A stretch of DNA of 64,000 nucleotides from Robertmurraya_A mangrovi (GTDB taxonomy: Bacteria > Bacillota > Bacilli > Bacillales > Cytobacillaceae): assembly GCF_034427655.1 (NCBI RefSeq), contig NZ_JAXOFX010000005.1, forward strand, positions 171,819 to 235,818, given 5' to 3'. The notes under the pieces were generated by a model. That model did no database searches. It saw nothing but the letters and a program-made list of their open reading frames with translations, and was not told the origin of the DNA. Every line of letters begins with the position of its first letter. The stretch's first letter is position 1. Shown here piece by piece: positions 34,141 through 42,186 of this stretch. Both the position numbers and the translations under genes were made by a program.

Positions 34141-35762
34141 AAAAGACAGTAGCGACCATACTAGTTGAACATTTAAGAAAGTTTGGAGTACAGTACTCCT
34201 TTGGGATTCCAGGCAAAGCCGTTGTCCCTCTCATTCTAGAAATGGAAAAACAGGATATTCCTTTTCTATTAGCCAGACATGAATCAGGTGCAGGCTTTAT
34301 GGCAAGTGGATATGCATTTAAAAATAATACTCTTGGTGTTGCTATCGGGACCTCAGGACCGGGTGGAACCAATCTATTAACATCTGCTGGACAAGCTTTA
34401 GCCTTTCATCAGCCTGTATTGTTTATTACAGGTCATCCTAGTATGAAGGAAACAGGTAAAGCCATGGGACAGGACTCTAGTTACTTTGGAACGGATTTAG
34501 TGAAAATGTTTGAATCGGTCACATTATTTAGTACAAGAGTGGAACGTGCGGAGTTGTTTGAGATGTACTTTAGACACGCATTAGAAAAAGCACTAGTCGG
34601 CAGAAAGGGACCTGTACACTTATCTATTCCAGCCGATATTTTAAGAGAAGAAATAGAAGAATTTTCATTAGATTTGCCGCACGATTATAAATACATATCT
34701 TCTGAACTTGATCGTGCTGTAAACTTGATCGAACAAGCAAAGTCCCCTCTTCTCTTTGTGGGCAAAGGGGCACATCTTTCTGAATGCTATGAAGAAATTA
34801 AAGATTTATCCCTTAAGTACAATATTCCTATCATCACTACGCCTGGAGGAAAAGGTAGTATACGTTCGGACCATCCTACTTACTTGGGTCCCTTCGGATT
34901 AGGAGGAACCGAAGAAGCTTCACATTATTTACAGCTTGGAGTGGATCTCTTAATCGTAGTGGGTACTAAATTATCCGATATGACCCTTGCTGGCTTTACA
35001 TCGGATTACTATCCAGAACAAGTAATCCAATTTGATATCGAGCCTACCTTTGTTGGCAAATCCATACCTATTCCAACCCTTCCTGTTATAGGAGATGCAA
35101 AGGAAAATCTTAAACAAATTTTAATTAGAGGCACACAAAATAGAGAGATTACTAGCTTTACACATGGTTTCGATACTCAAATATTGGAACCATCTTCTGA
35201 TCGCTATATTTCAGCTGTTGACGCTGTTAAAGTGCTTAGAAATGAGTTACCAAATGACACAATGGTCTTTGGTGATGATGGAAGTCATTCCTTTTATGCT
35301 ATCCGACACTTCACCATTTTAGAAGAAGGAACCTTTCTTTTTGACGATGTATTTGGAACAATGGGGAATGCCATAGGTTACTCCATTGGAGCAAAACTAG
35401 CCAATCCAAATCAGACCGTTGTTTGTCTCTCTGGTGATGGATGTACATTAATGCACGGGACTGAAATCTCTACGGCCGTCTGCCACTCTATCCCAGTGAT
35501 ATTTGTCATTTTTAATAATGGTAGACTGGATATGGTTGACAAAGGAATGAGATATAATATCGGTCGTTCAACTGGAACGGTTTATGAAGCTCCCGTAGAT
35601 ATTCAATTATTTGCGCAAGCCCTAGGAGCCGATTCGTACAAGTGTCAAACTTTAGTTGAAATACAAGAAGCCATTGCTATTGGCTTACAAAACTCGGGAC
35701 CAACCGTAATAGAAATTATGGTAGATCCTGAAGAAATTCCTCCAACTTTGAAAAGAGGATAA
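34137..35762 (+). CDS. ThDP-dependent enzyme, acetolactate synthase-like
   Basis: A 541-residue member of the pyruvate oxidase/acetolactate synthase superfamily. The N-terminal PYR domain has the catalytic Glu in LLARHESGAGFMASGYA near 46-52; the C-terminal Pyr/PP domain has the ThDP-Mg motif GDGCTLMHGTEIS (near 440) with NNGRLDMV about 30 residues later. An FAD- or regulatory-type middle domain is present but no FAD-specific motif is clear. Possible reactions: acetolactate synthesis, benzoylformate or oxalyl-CoA decarboxylation, sulfoacetaldehyde processing; the sequence does not decide. Coupled to the upstream c-di-GMP protein and followed 11 bases later by a carboxymuconolactone decarboxylase-like gene. 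Confidence 0.82.
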   Translation: MKKTVATILVEHLRKFGVQYSFGIPGKAVVPLILEMEKQDIPFLLARHESGAGFMASGYAFKNNTLGVAIGTSGPGGTNLLTSAGQALAFHQPVLFITGHPSMKETGKAMGQDSSYFGTDLVKMFESVTLFSTRVERAELFEMYFRHALEKALVGRKGPVHLSIPADILREEIEEFSLDLPHDYKYISSELDRAVNLIEQAKSPLLFVGKGAHLSECYEEIKDLSLKYNIPIITTPGGKGSIRSDHPTYLGPFGLGGTEEASHYLQLGVDLLIVVGTKLSDMTLAGFTSDYYPEQVIQFDIEPTFVGKSIPIPTLPVIGDAKENLKQILIRGTQNREITSFTHGFDTQILEPSSDRYISAVDAVKVLRNELPNDTMVFGDDGSHSFYAIRHFTILEEGTFLFDDVFGTMGNAIGYSIGAKLANPNQTVVCLSGDGCTLMHGTEISTAVCHSIPVIFVIFNNGRLDMVDKGMRYNIGRSTGTVYEAPVDIQLFAQALGADSYKCQTLVEIQEAIAIGLQNSGPTVIEIMVDPEEIPPTLKRG

Positions 35763-35773
35763 AGGAGCTAACT

Positions 35774-36145
35774 ATGAAGAGTGAACGTTTTGAAAAAGGA
35801 ACCGAGATGTTAGAGAAATTAACAGGCGGTGAAAGTGATCATGTGATTGAAAATATCATGTCCTTTGCACCTGATTTTGGAAAAATGATTATAGAGTTTG
35901 GTTTTGGTGAGATATACGGTAGAGAGACATTCGATGTCAAACAGCGTTCTATTATTACTTTAACCTCTTTAATTAGCCAAGGAGCCGGAGAAAGACAACT
36001 CACTTTCCACTTCAAAGCTGGCTTACATGCCGGATTAACAAAAGAAGAAATTATTGAAATCATTATTCATTGTGCTGGCTATGCTGGATTTCCAAAGGCT
36101 GCAAATGCTTTAGAGATTTTTAAGACTATTGTTGAAGCTAAATAA
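35774..36145 (+). CDS. Carboxymuconolactone decarboxylase-family protein (PcaC-like)
   Basis: A 123-residue single-domain CMD protein. Helical core with the conserved QRSIITLTSLISQG near 55-68, TFHFKAGLHAGLTKEEI near 75-92 and HCAGYAGFPKAANAL near 98-112. Classical members decarboxylate 4-carboxymuconolactone in the protocatechuate path; many others are peroxidase-like without CxxC. No CxxC pair is present here, so it is the decarboxylase-like group. It is the third gene of a unit with a ThDP enzyme and a c-di-GMP protein. Start has AAAGGAG upstream. Confidence 0.8.
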   Translation: MKSERFEKGTEMLEKLTGGESDHVIENIMSFAPDFGKMIIEFGFGEIYGRETFDVKQRSIITLTSLISQGAGERQLTFHFKAGLHAGLTKEEIIEIIIHCAGYAGFPKAANALEIFKTIVEAK

Positions 36146-36151
36146 AAATTG

Positions 36152-36183
36152 GGGAGGAGCTATTTGTGCTCCTCTTTCTATTT
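36152..36183 (+). terminator. Terminator of c-di-GMP/ThDP operon
   Basis: GAGGAGC pairs with GCTCCTC around TATTTGT and is followed by TTTCTATTT. It also lies at the end of the convergent GNAT gene. Confidence 0.8.
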
Positions 36184-36651
36184 AAATCTCTTTCATAAAA
36201 ACAACACGGTCTCCACCCTGTCCATCGTAGTCTACGTGAACCGGGATGCCATCTACTTCTATATCACCTCGTTGGCAAATAAAACCCATTTTAGTATGGT
36301 AGGCAATGGATGTTTTATTAATTGGAGAGGTCACACAGCTTACCTTATTTACACCCATCCCCTTCACTACTTCAAAAAATGCTTCATAAAGCTTTCTTGC
36401 AATACCGTCTTTTCTAAAGCCAGGATGTACCCCAACAAAATGAATATAAGCTTCATTTTGTATTGATTGTGAGCAAAATCCAATGATGAAGCCAACAATC
36501 TCATTCTCTTTTTCTATAATAAAACTAGTATTGGTAAAATGTTTAAAAAAGAGCTTCGGAAGCATATCAGACATATTTCTGCCTCCCCACCAATCATTCA
36601 GGACAGAAATAATTGGCTTGTAATCTTCTTCTGTATATTTCTTTGATTCAT
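36182..36651 (-). pseudogene. GNAT acetyltransferase with damaged start codon region
   Basis: The open frame from ATG 36574 gives a 130-residue GNAT (acetyl-CoA loop VGVHPGFRKDGIARKLYEAF near 48-67). Upstream, in the same frame, the sequence encodes a typical GNAT start (ISVLNDWWGGRNM) with no in-frame start codon, whereas the ribosome binding site GGAGG and ATG 36651 sit one base out of frame. Adding one A after that ATG (plus strand TT at 36647-36648) would give a normal gene of about 156 residues (MKSKKYTEED start). Translation may begin at the internal ATG instead. Likely a recent frameshift or a base-call error. Confidence 0.75.
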
Positions 36652-36738
36652 ATGTACCTCCAAGTTAACATCTCTTAAAGTAATACTTGTTCTTTAAAAA
36701 CCCCTGTTATTCCTTCTTTTTCTCCTTAAAAAAGGCTA

Positions 36739-36775
36739 CCTAATTTTTTAATAATTAAGGTAGCCTTACAAGTAT
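36739..36775 (-). terminator. Terminator of yhgE
   Basis: AAAAGGCTACCT pairs with AGGTAGCCTT across a short AT-rich loop, lying directly past the leftward yhgE-like gene. Confidence 0.7.
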
Positions 36776-36776
36776 A

Positions 36777-39065
36777 TTATTCCGCTGTATAACTAAATTT
36801 CTTTTTAAATAATCCAGTAAAGAAGATCATGGTAATGATTGCAAACGTGATGGTATAACCAAGTAAAATAAAGAGGTTATTCCACATGAATGAGTAATCA
36901 CCTGAAGAAATTACCGCTTTAAACGCTGAAACGGAATACGTCATTGGTAGAAATGCACTGATTGGTTGCAGGGCACTTGGAATTAATTCAAGTGGGAAAG
37001 TTCCTGCACTTGTTGTTAATTGTAGAATAAGAACAATGATCGCAACAAATCTACCTGGGTCCCCTAAGATGGAAACAAGCATTTGGATTAGGGTCATAAA
37101 AGTTAAACTTGTAATAATCGTTGTCATAATAAACAAAGGTAGATTTTGTACTTCAAGTCCTAATCCAAACAAAATGATAGATACCGCTACTAATGCCTGA
37201 ATGATTCCTACACCAAATAGAATCGTTAACTTACTTGTAAACCAAGATAAACCACTCTCTGGTTTTATCGCTGGCTCTACTAGTGGATACACAATTGAAA
37301 TCAGTAAAGCTCCGACAAACAATCCTAATGATAAGAAGTACGGTGTAAATCCTGTTCCATAGTTTGGAACCTTGTTCACTCCTTTTTGGTCAACCTTTAC
37401 AGGACTTGCCATCATGTCAAAGTTGTCGTCTTCTGCCTTAACCGAACTTGTTTTTTCAGAGGCATCTCCTAATTTTTTAGAAAGCTCCTCCGTTCCATCA
37501 GCTAACTTATTAGTTCCTGATGATAATTCTTTTGAACCATCTGCCAATTTTACCGTACCTTCACTAATTTTTTCTGAACCATCCACTAATTGTGAAAGCC
37601 CGTACGTTAACGATGATGTTCCACTAACGATTTTTTCTGAACCTGCAGCAGCAGCTTGAAGCTTCTCGTTGAATACTTTTGTTCCAGCTAAAAGTTCTGA
37701 TTGTCCTGCTTCTAATTTATTGATTCCATCATTTAAGTCTACGGAACCTTGAACAAGCTGATGAACACCGTCGCCTAATTGTTTCTGACCAGCAGAGATT
37801 TGTTTTACTCCTTCATTTAATTTAGAAACATTAGGACCCACTTGAGTAGTTAATGAACTCTCTAATTGGCCAGCACCTGCTACAAGCTGGGAGCTTCCGG
37901 TTTTTAATTGGTCAAACCCACCAGAGATTTGTTTTTGCATCATCACTTGCTGTTGTTCCATTTGTTGTTTTAATCCAGCCAGCTGCTCTGGAGTCATGCT
38001 TTGCTGTAAATATGGAAGTAATTGTTCAAATTGCTGCTTTGAAGCTTTTTCTAGCTGAGCTGTTAACTCCTGTTCAAACTGCTTAATTCCACTATCTAAA
38101 GCCACTGCTCCGTTTGCTAAATCCTTTGATCCTTTTTCTAACTCAGGAACTTTTTGATTAAATTGTTCTAAACCGGAACTGATTTGTTCTGTTCCCTTCA
38201 TTAACTCTTCCATTTTAGAATCAATGGTTTTTAACCCACTATTTACTTGACCAAAGCCTTCTGATAATTGGTTTGTTCCGCTATTCGCAGCGATTGATCC
38301 TTGTAGTAGCTGGTCATGGCCTTTCTTTAGTTGCTCTAAACCTGATGACAACTCTGTAGCACCTGCTGCTAATTGATTGGAACCATCACTTGCAGTCTCA
38401 ACACCTTGCTTAAATTCAACTGACTTCTCCGCTAAAAGGGCTAGATTTTCTTTTATTTGCTCTGTTCCTTCAGAAAGCATAATGGCACCATCGTTTAATT
38501 TCCCTGCACCATCACTTGCTTGAGTAAAACCATCAGCCATTTCTTCTACCTTTTTAAATATAGCTTCTGTGTAGGTTTTGGTCACATTTTCTTGGATAGA
38601 TGCTTGTATTTTCAACATAGCTGTATTCCCAATTTGACCTGATAAAAAGTTAAAGCCTTCATTAGGAACATACATTAGTTCCATTTTCTTTGGTTTTTCA
38701 TCTAATAAAGTGGTTGCATTTTCAGAGAAGTTTTCAGGTATCTCGACAACCATATAGTACTTCTGTTTTTCTAAGTCTGAATATGCCTTATCACGATCTA
38801 TTATACTGAACTTAAAATCATCACTTTCTCCGAGCTTCTTAACCAGCTCTTCCCCTATATTTAATTCAGTTCCCTCAAAATCTGCTCCTGAATCACTGTT
38901 TACGACGGCAACAGGCAAGTCACTTAAATGATCGTATGGATCCCAAAATGCCCAAAGAAACATACCTGAATACAGTACTGGAATAAATAGTACTGCGATT
39001 GTAGGGATTAATAATTTTCGGTTTGATAAGATTGCTTTTAATTCACCTATGAGTGAACGTCCCAT
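36777..39065 (-). CDS. yhgE: YhgE/Pip-family membrane protein
   Basis: A 762-residue membrane protein with one N-terminal helix, a very long extracellular region and about five C-terminal helices (about 590-755). The extracellular part (150-560) is built of repeats of the type LxxGxxxLxxG, forming a predicted coiled rod; the Pip family (phage infection protein) has this plan. It belongs with ABC-2-type membrane proteins in fold but has no ATPase beside it. ATG 39065 is chosen because AGGAGG precedes it. It is the target of the TetR gene just upstream, as in yhgD-yhgE. Likely a phage or cell-surface receptor or exporter; function unproven. Confidence 0.85.
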   Translation of the reverse strand: MGRSLIGELKAILSNRKLLIPTIAVLFIPVLYSGMFLWAFWDPYDHLSDLPVAVVNSDSGADFEGTELNIGEELVKKLGESDDFKFSIIDRDKAYSDLEKQKYYMVVEIPENFSENATTLLDEKPKKMELMYVPNEGFNFLSGQIGNTAMLKIQASIQENVTKTYTEAIFKKVEEMADGFTQASDGAGKLNDGAIMLSEGTEQIKENLALLAEKSVEFKQGVETASDGSNQLAAGATELSSGLEQLKKGHDQLLQGSIAANSGTNQLSEGFGQVNSGLKTIDSKMEELMKGTEQISSGLEQFNQKVPELEKGSKDLANGAVALDSGIKQFEQELTAQLEKASKQQFEQLLPYLQQSMTPEQLAGLKQQMEQQQVMMQKQISGGFDQLKTGSSQLVAGAGQLESSLTTQVGPNVSKLNEGVKQISAGQKQLGDGVHQLVQGSVDLNDGINKLEAGQSELLAGTKVFNEKLQAAAAGSEKIVSGTSSLTYGLSQLVDGSEKISEGTVKLADGSKELSSGTNKLADGTEELSKKLGDASEKTSSVKAEDDNFDMMASPVKVDQKGVNKVPNYGTGFTPYFLSLGLFVGALLISIVYPLVEPAIKPESGLSWFTSKLTILFGVGIIQALVAVSIILFGLGLEVQNLPLFIMTTIITSLTFMTLIQMLVSILGDPGRFVAIIVLILQLTTSAGTFPLELIPSALQPISAFLPMTYSVSAFKAVISSGDYSFMWNNLFILLGYTITFAIITMIFFTGLFKKKFSYTAE

Positions 39066-39104
39066 ATATATAAACCTCCTAATTAACACTTTTTATAAAA
39101 AATG

Positions 39105-39127
39105 TGACCATTTTGTTCAATTGGTCA
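39105..39127. promoter_or_regulatory. TetR operator upstream of yhgE, site 1
   Basis: A 23-base site TGACCA-N11-TGGTCA lying 40 bases before the yhgE start. The same layout recurs at 39211-39233 and 39855-39877. Confidence 0.8.
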
Positions 39128-39210
39128 ATTTTAACCAAAATAAAAACCTTACTGGAAAACCTTTATTGTTTACTTTCAGATAGTTATAGAAGTGGCTACC
39201 GCAAAATTTA

Positions 39211-39233
39211 TGACCAATTTACTCATCTGGTCA
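39211..39233. promoter_or_regulatory. TetR operator upstream of yhgE, site 2
   Basis: TGACCAATTTACTCATCTGG followed by TCA, 23 bases, with the same TGACCA/TGGTCA ends and TCA centre as site 1. It sits between the TetR and yhgE genes. Confidence 0.8.
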
Positions 39234-39260
39234 TTTTTATCCAAAGTGATAGGATCACCT

Positions 39261-39833
39261 TTAATTAGATAATCCTTTAAATAAGTATCGCTCGAATAGC
39301 TCAGCAATTTCATTTTTTTCTAATGGTTCATGATTCTTTTCCCAATCAAAAATCAATGATATATATAACTTGAGCATAATAAACGCGGTTAGCTCTGGAT
39401 TACAATTCTCTATCTCACCTTTTTCAATGGCTTGCTGTACTTTGCCTTTTATAAAGGTTAGTATCGTGTTCTCCACTTTTTCTACTACATCCAAAACTTC
39501 CGGAGTACCCATTTCTTTCTTTTCTTGAAATAACTTAATCGTAAGCTGATGTTCTTTGCGAAATTCTAACAAGCGGTAAATCGCTCGGTGGACATTTTCA
39601 ATAAAAGGAGCATTCTCATCAATCGCTTCGTCCGCTGCAACCTTCATTTCTAATATGAGCTTTGAAATAATCTCATCGAATAACTCTTCTTTATTCTTGA
39701 AAAAAGTATAAATCGTTCCTTTTCCAACATTAGCTGTCTTAGCTACCTGATCCATCGTCGTTGCCTTATACCCAAACAACGAAAAAGACTTGGTCGCTGC
39801 CTCCACAATTAACTGCCTTCGGTCAACTGACAT
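39261..39833 (-). CDS. yhgD: TetR-family regulator of yhgE (YhgD-like)
   Basis: A 190-residue TetR protein. N-terminal helix-turn-helix ATTMDQVAKTANVGKGTIYTFF near 22-43, C-terminal helical ligand domain. ATG 39833 is chosen because AGAGGTGGAAC lies just upstream (a longer frame starts three codons earlier). Three 23-base operators with the same TGACCA/TGGTCA arms lie in front of this gene and of yhgE, so it most likely represses both. The inducer is unknown; the target suggests a cell-envelope or hydrophobic compound. Confidence 0.87.
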   Translation of the reverse strand: MSVDRRQLIVEAATKSFSLFGYKATTMDQVAKTANVGKGTIYTFFKNKEELFDEIISKLILEMKVAADEAIDENAPFIENVHRAIYRLLEFRKEHQLTIKLFQEKKEMGTPEVLDVVEKVENTILTFIKGKVQQAIEKGEIENCNPELTAFIMLKLYISLIFDWEKNHEPLEKNEIAELFERYLFKGLSN

Positions 39834-39854
39834 AAGTTCCACCTCTTTACAAAT

Positions 39855-39877
39855 TGACTAAATGAGTGATTTGGTCA
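39855..39877. promoter_or_regulatory. TetR operator upstream of yhgD, site 3
   Basis: TGACTA-N11-TGGTCA, 23 bases; reverse complement matches sites 1 and 2. It would control yhgD itself (autoregulation). Confidence 0.75.
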
Positions 39878-40133
39878 ATTTGTAATATAACATTATATTA
39901 CTTAAATTGCAAAGGAGTAACTTCATTAAATAGAAAAAAACTAAACTATCATTAATTTAGTGTTTAATTAAAAATTATTGAACCTATTATTATATTAAAA
40001 TATCTTATTTTTACTTTTTAAGTTTTTACACTATGAATATATAAAAAAACAATTGACAATATCCGACAAACCCAATAAATTTAAATAGGTTTACAACTCT
40101 AAATATTCTCAAAAAACAACAGGGGGAACTAAA

Positions 40134-42074
40134 ATGACTTTAAGGTCCAAAGTATTAAATGTAACCATAGCAGCAAGTGTTGCGCTTGGGGGCTTAGGCG
40201 GCTTTGCACTTTTTAACAATATTCAAGCAGATGCTGCTAATCAAAGCACTCAACTAAAAGAGAAAGCACCTAAAAACATTATCGTAATGGTTGGAGACGG
40301 TATGGGATTAGGGCAAATGGAAGTTGCTCGACAATTAGAATATGGAAAAACAGGCGTCCTTAACATGGAAAAGCTTGAAAACGTTGCTTTAATGCGTACA
40401 TATTCAGCTAACAATATGGTTACTGACTCTGGTGCAGCTGGAACTGCTATTGCAACTGGACAAAAGACAAACAACGAGGTAATTGGCTCTGATCCAGAAG
40501 GTAAAGAAGTTGATAGTATTTTAGACTTATTCCAAGCTAACGGTAAAAAAGTAGGTATTATTTCTACAAACACTGTTTTTGATGCTACACCTGCTGCTTT
40601 TGGTGGTTCTGCACCTAACCGTTGGACAGGCAGCGATGCACTTGCTCAACAATTTTACGATAATAAAATAGATGTAATCTTAGGTGGAGGTTCTAAACCA
40701 TTTAGCGAAGAATTATTAGCTAAATTTAAAAACGACAACTACGCAATCGCAAAAGATAAAACCGAACTAAAAAATGCAGAAAACACAGGTAAGCTTTTAG
40801 GTTTATTCCACCCATCATACATGAACTATAATTTAGATAAAGAAGAAAATAATTCTCAAGAACCAACATTAAATGAAATGACTTCTAAAGCACTTGATGT
40901 TTTATCAAAAGGTAAAAAAGGTTTCTTCCTTATGGTTGAAGGAGCTCGTATTGACCATGCTGCTCACGCTGCTGATATTACAGGAGTATGGAAAGAGACA
41001 ATTGAATTTGATAACACAGTTAAAGATATTGTAAATTGGGCAAAAAAAGATAAAAATACTTTAGTTGTAGTTTTAGCAGACCATGAAACGATGGGTATTT
41101 CTGCAACTGAAAATATGAACATTGAAGCTTTGAAAAAGATTGAAGTTTCTCCTGAATACATGGCTAGTAAACTTGAAAAAGATGCTAACGGGGAGTACAC
41201 ACTTGAAACTGTTAAATCTGTTTTCAGCACATATGCACATATTGAGTTAACAGATGAAGAAGCTACCACTTTCCTACAAAATGTTAAGGATAATCAAGGA
41301 AAAGTATACCCTGCACACAAAATTGGTTGGGAAATTGGAAGTGTAATCGCTAAGTACAATAAAGTTGGTGTAAGTGATCGTACAGTCCGTGCAGAAAGCT
41401 CTACTGGTGGACATACAGCAAACATGGTTCCTGTATTTGCTACAGGTTTAGGAAGCTCTGACTTTGAGGGAGTATTAGATAACACAGATATTTCAAAACT
41501 AATCGCAAAAGCTGCAAAACTTGAATTTGTTCCTGGTCAAGAAGTTGAAAAACAATATACAGATTTCCCAAAAAGTTCTACAGGTTATAAAGAAGTAAAG
41601 AAATTAGCTGATAAAGGTTTAGTAGTTGAGCAAGAAGACGGCACATTTGCACCAAAAGAATCAATCACTTTAGGTGAAGCTGCTTATGTCCTAGCTAAAG
41701 TAAAAGGTCTTAAAGATCCAAAGAGCTTGAAATCATTTAAAGATGTTTCTTCTAAACACAAGTATGCTAAAGAAATTGCTGCATTAAAAGAAGCGGGTGT
41801 GTTAACTGCAAAGAAGGATGGAAAACTTGGGGTTAACGACTCTGTTTCACGCGAAAAACTTGCTAAACTATTAGTAAAAACATTTAAACTAAAAGATACA
41901 GGTAAAAAAGTTTCTGTAAAAGACCTATCTAAAGGCTCTAAATCATACCAAAGCTATGTTAAAGTTTTAAACCAACATGTTTCTGCTAAGAAAAAGGATG
42001 GGTCATTTGCACCAAAAGACAAAACTACTCGTGTTGACTTTTATGTGTTAGTTAGTAAGGTATCAGATAAGTAA
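40134..42074 (+). CDS. Alkaline phosphatase with C-terminal SLH repeats
   Basis: A 646-residue exported enzyme. Signal peptide with A-x-A site near QADA (about residue 35). Alkaline phosphatase motifs: MVTDSGAAGTAIATGQ near 96-111 with the nucleophile Ser, metal-binding MVGDGMGLGQ near 52-61, ARIDHAAHA near 272-280, LADHETMG near 314-321, TGGHT near 427-431. After about 480 residues come three S-layer homology-type repeats (about 485-535, 540-590, 595-646) that would anchor it to the cell wall polymer. It hydrolyses phosphate monoesters outside the cell. No PhoP box was clearly found upstream. Confidence 0.9.
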   Translation: MTLRSKVLNVTIAASVALGGLGGFALFNNIQADAANQSTQLKEKAPKNIIVMVGDGMGLGQMEVARQLEYGKTGVLNMEKLENVALMRTYSANNMVTDSGAAGTAIATGQKTNNEVIGSDPEGKEVDSILDLFQANGKKVGIISTNTVFDATPAAFGGSAPNRWTGSDALAQQFYDNKIDVILGGGSKPFSEELLAKFKNDNYAIAKDKTELKNAENTGKLLGLFHPSYMNYNLDKEENNSQEPTLNEMTSKALDVLSKGKKGFFLMVEGARIDHAAHAADITGVWKETIEFDNTVKDIVNWAKKDKNTLVVVLADHETMGISATENMNIEALKKIEVSPEYMASKLEKDANGEYTLETVKSVFSTYAHIELTDEEATTFLQNVKDNQGKVYPAHKIGWEIGSVIAKYNKVGVSDRTVRAESSTGGHTANMVPVFATGLGSSDFEGVLDNTDISKLIAKAAKLEFVPGQEVEKQYTDFPKSSTGYKEVKKLADKGLVVEQEDGTFAPKESITLGEAAYVLAKVKGLKDPKSLKSFKDVSSKHKYAKEIAALKEAGVLTAKKDGKLGVNDSVSREKLAKLLVKTFKLKDTGKKVSVKDLSKGSKSYQSYVKVLNQHVSAKKKDGSFAPKDKTTRVDFYVLVSKVSDK

Positions 42075-42132
42075 TAACATAAATATTGACATTGATGTAA
42101 TACCGACTTGTATTATTAAATATTCTGACTGC

Positions 42133-42172
42133 AAAAAAGCCCGTTTCTAACAGAGAAGCGGGCTTTTTTGTA
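42133..42172. terminator. Bidirectional terminator after alkaline phosphatase
   Basis: AAAAAAGCCCG pairs with CGGGCTTTTTT around a 14-base loop; the A and T flanks allow use by both convergent genes. Confidence 0.9.
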
Positions 42173-42186
42173 GACTTTTATAGTTC

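Noticed and set aside
39878..40133. PhoP boxes upstream of alkaline phosphatase
   Set aside because: Only single TTTACA-like words, not the required set of direct repeats.
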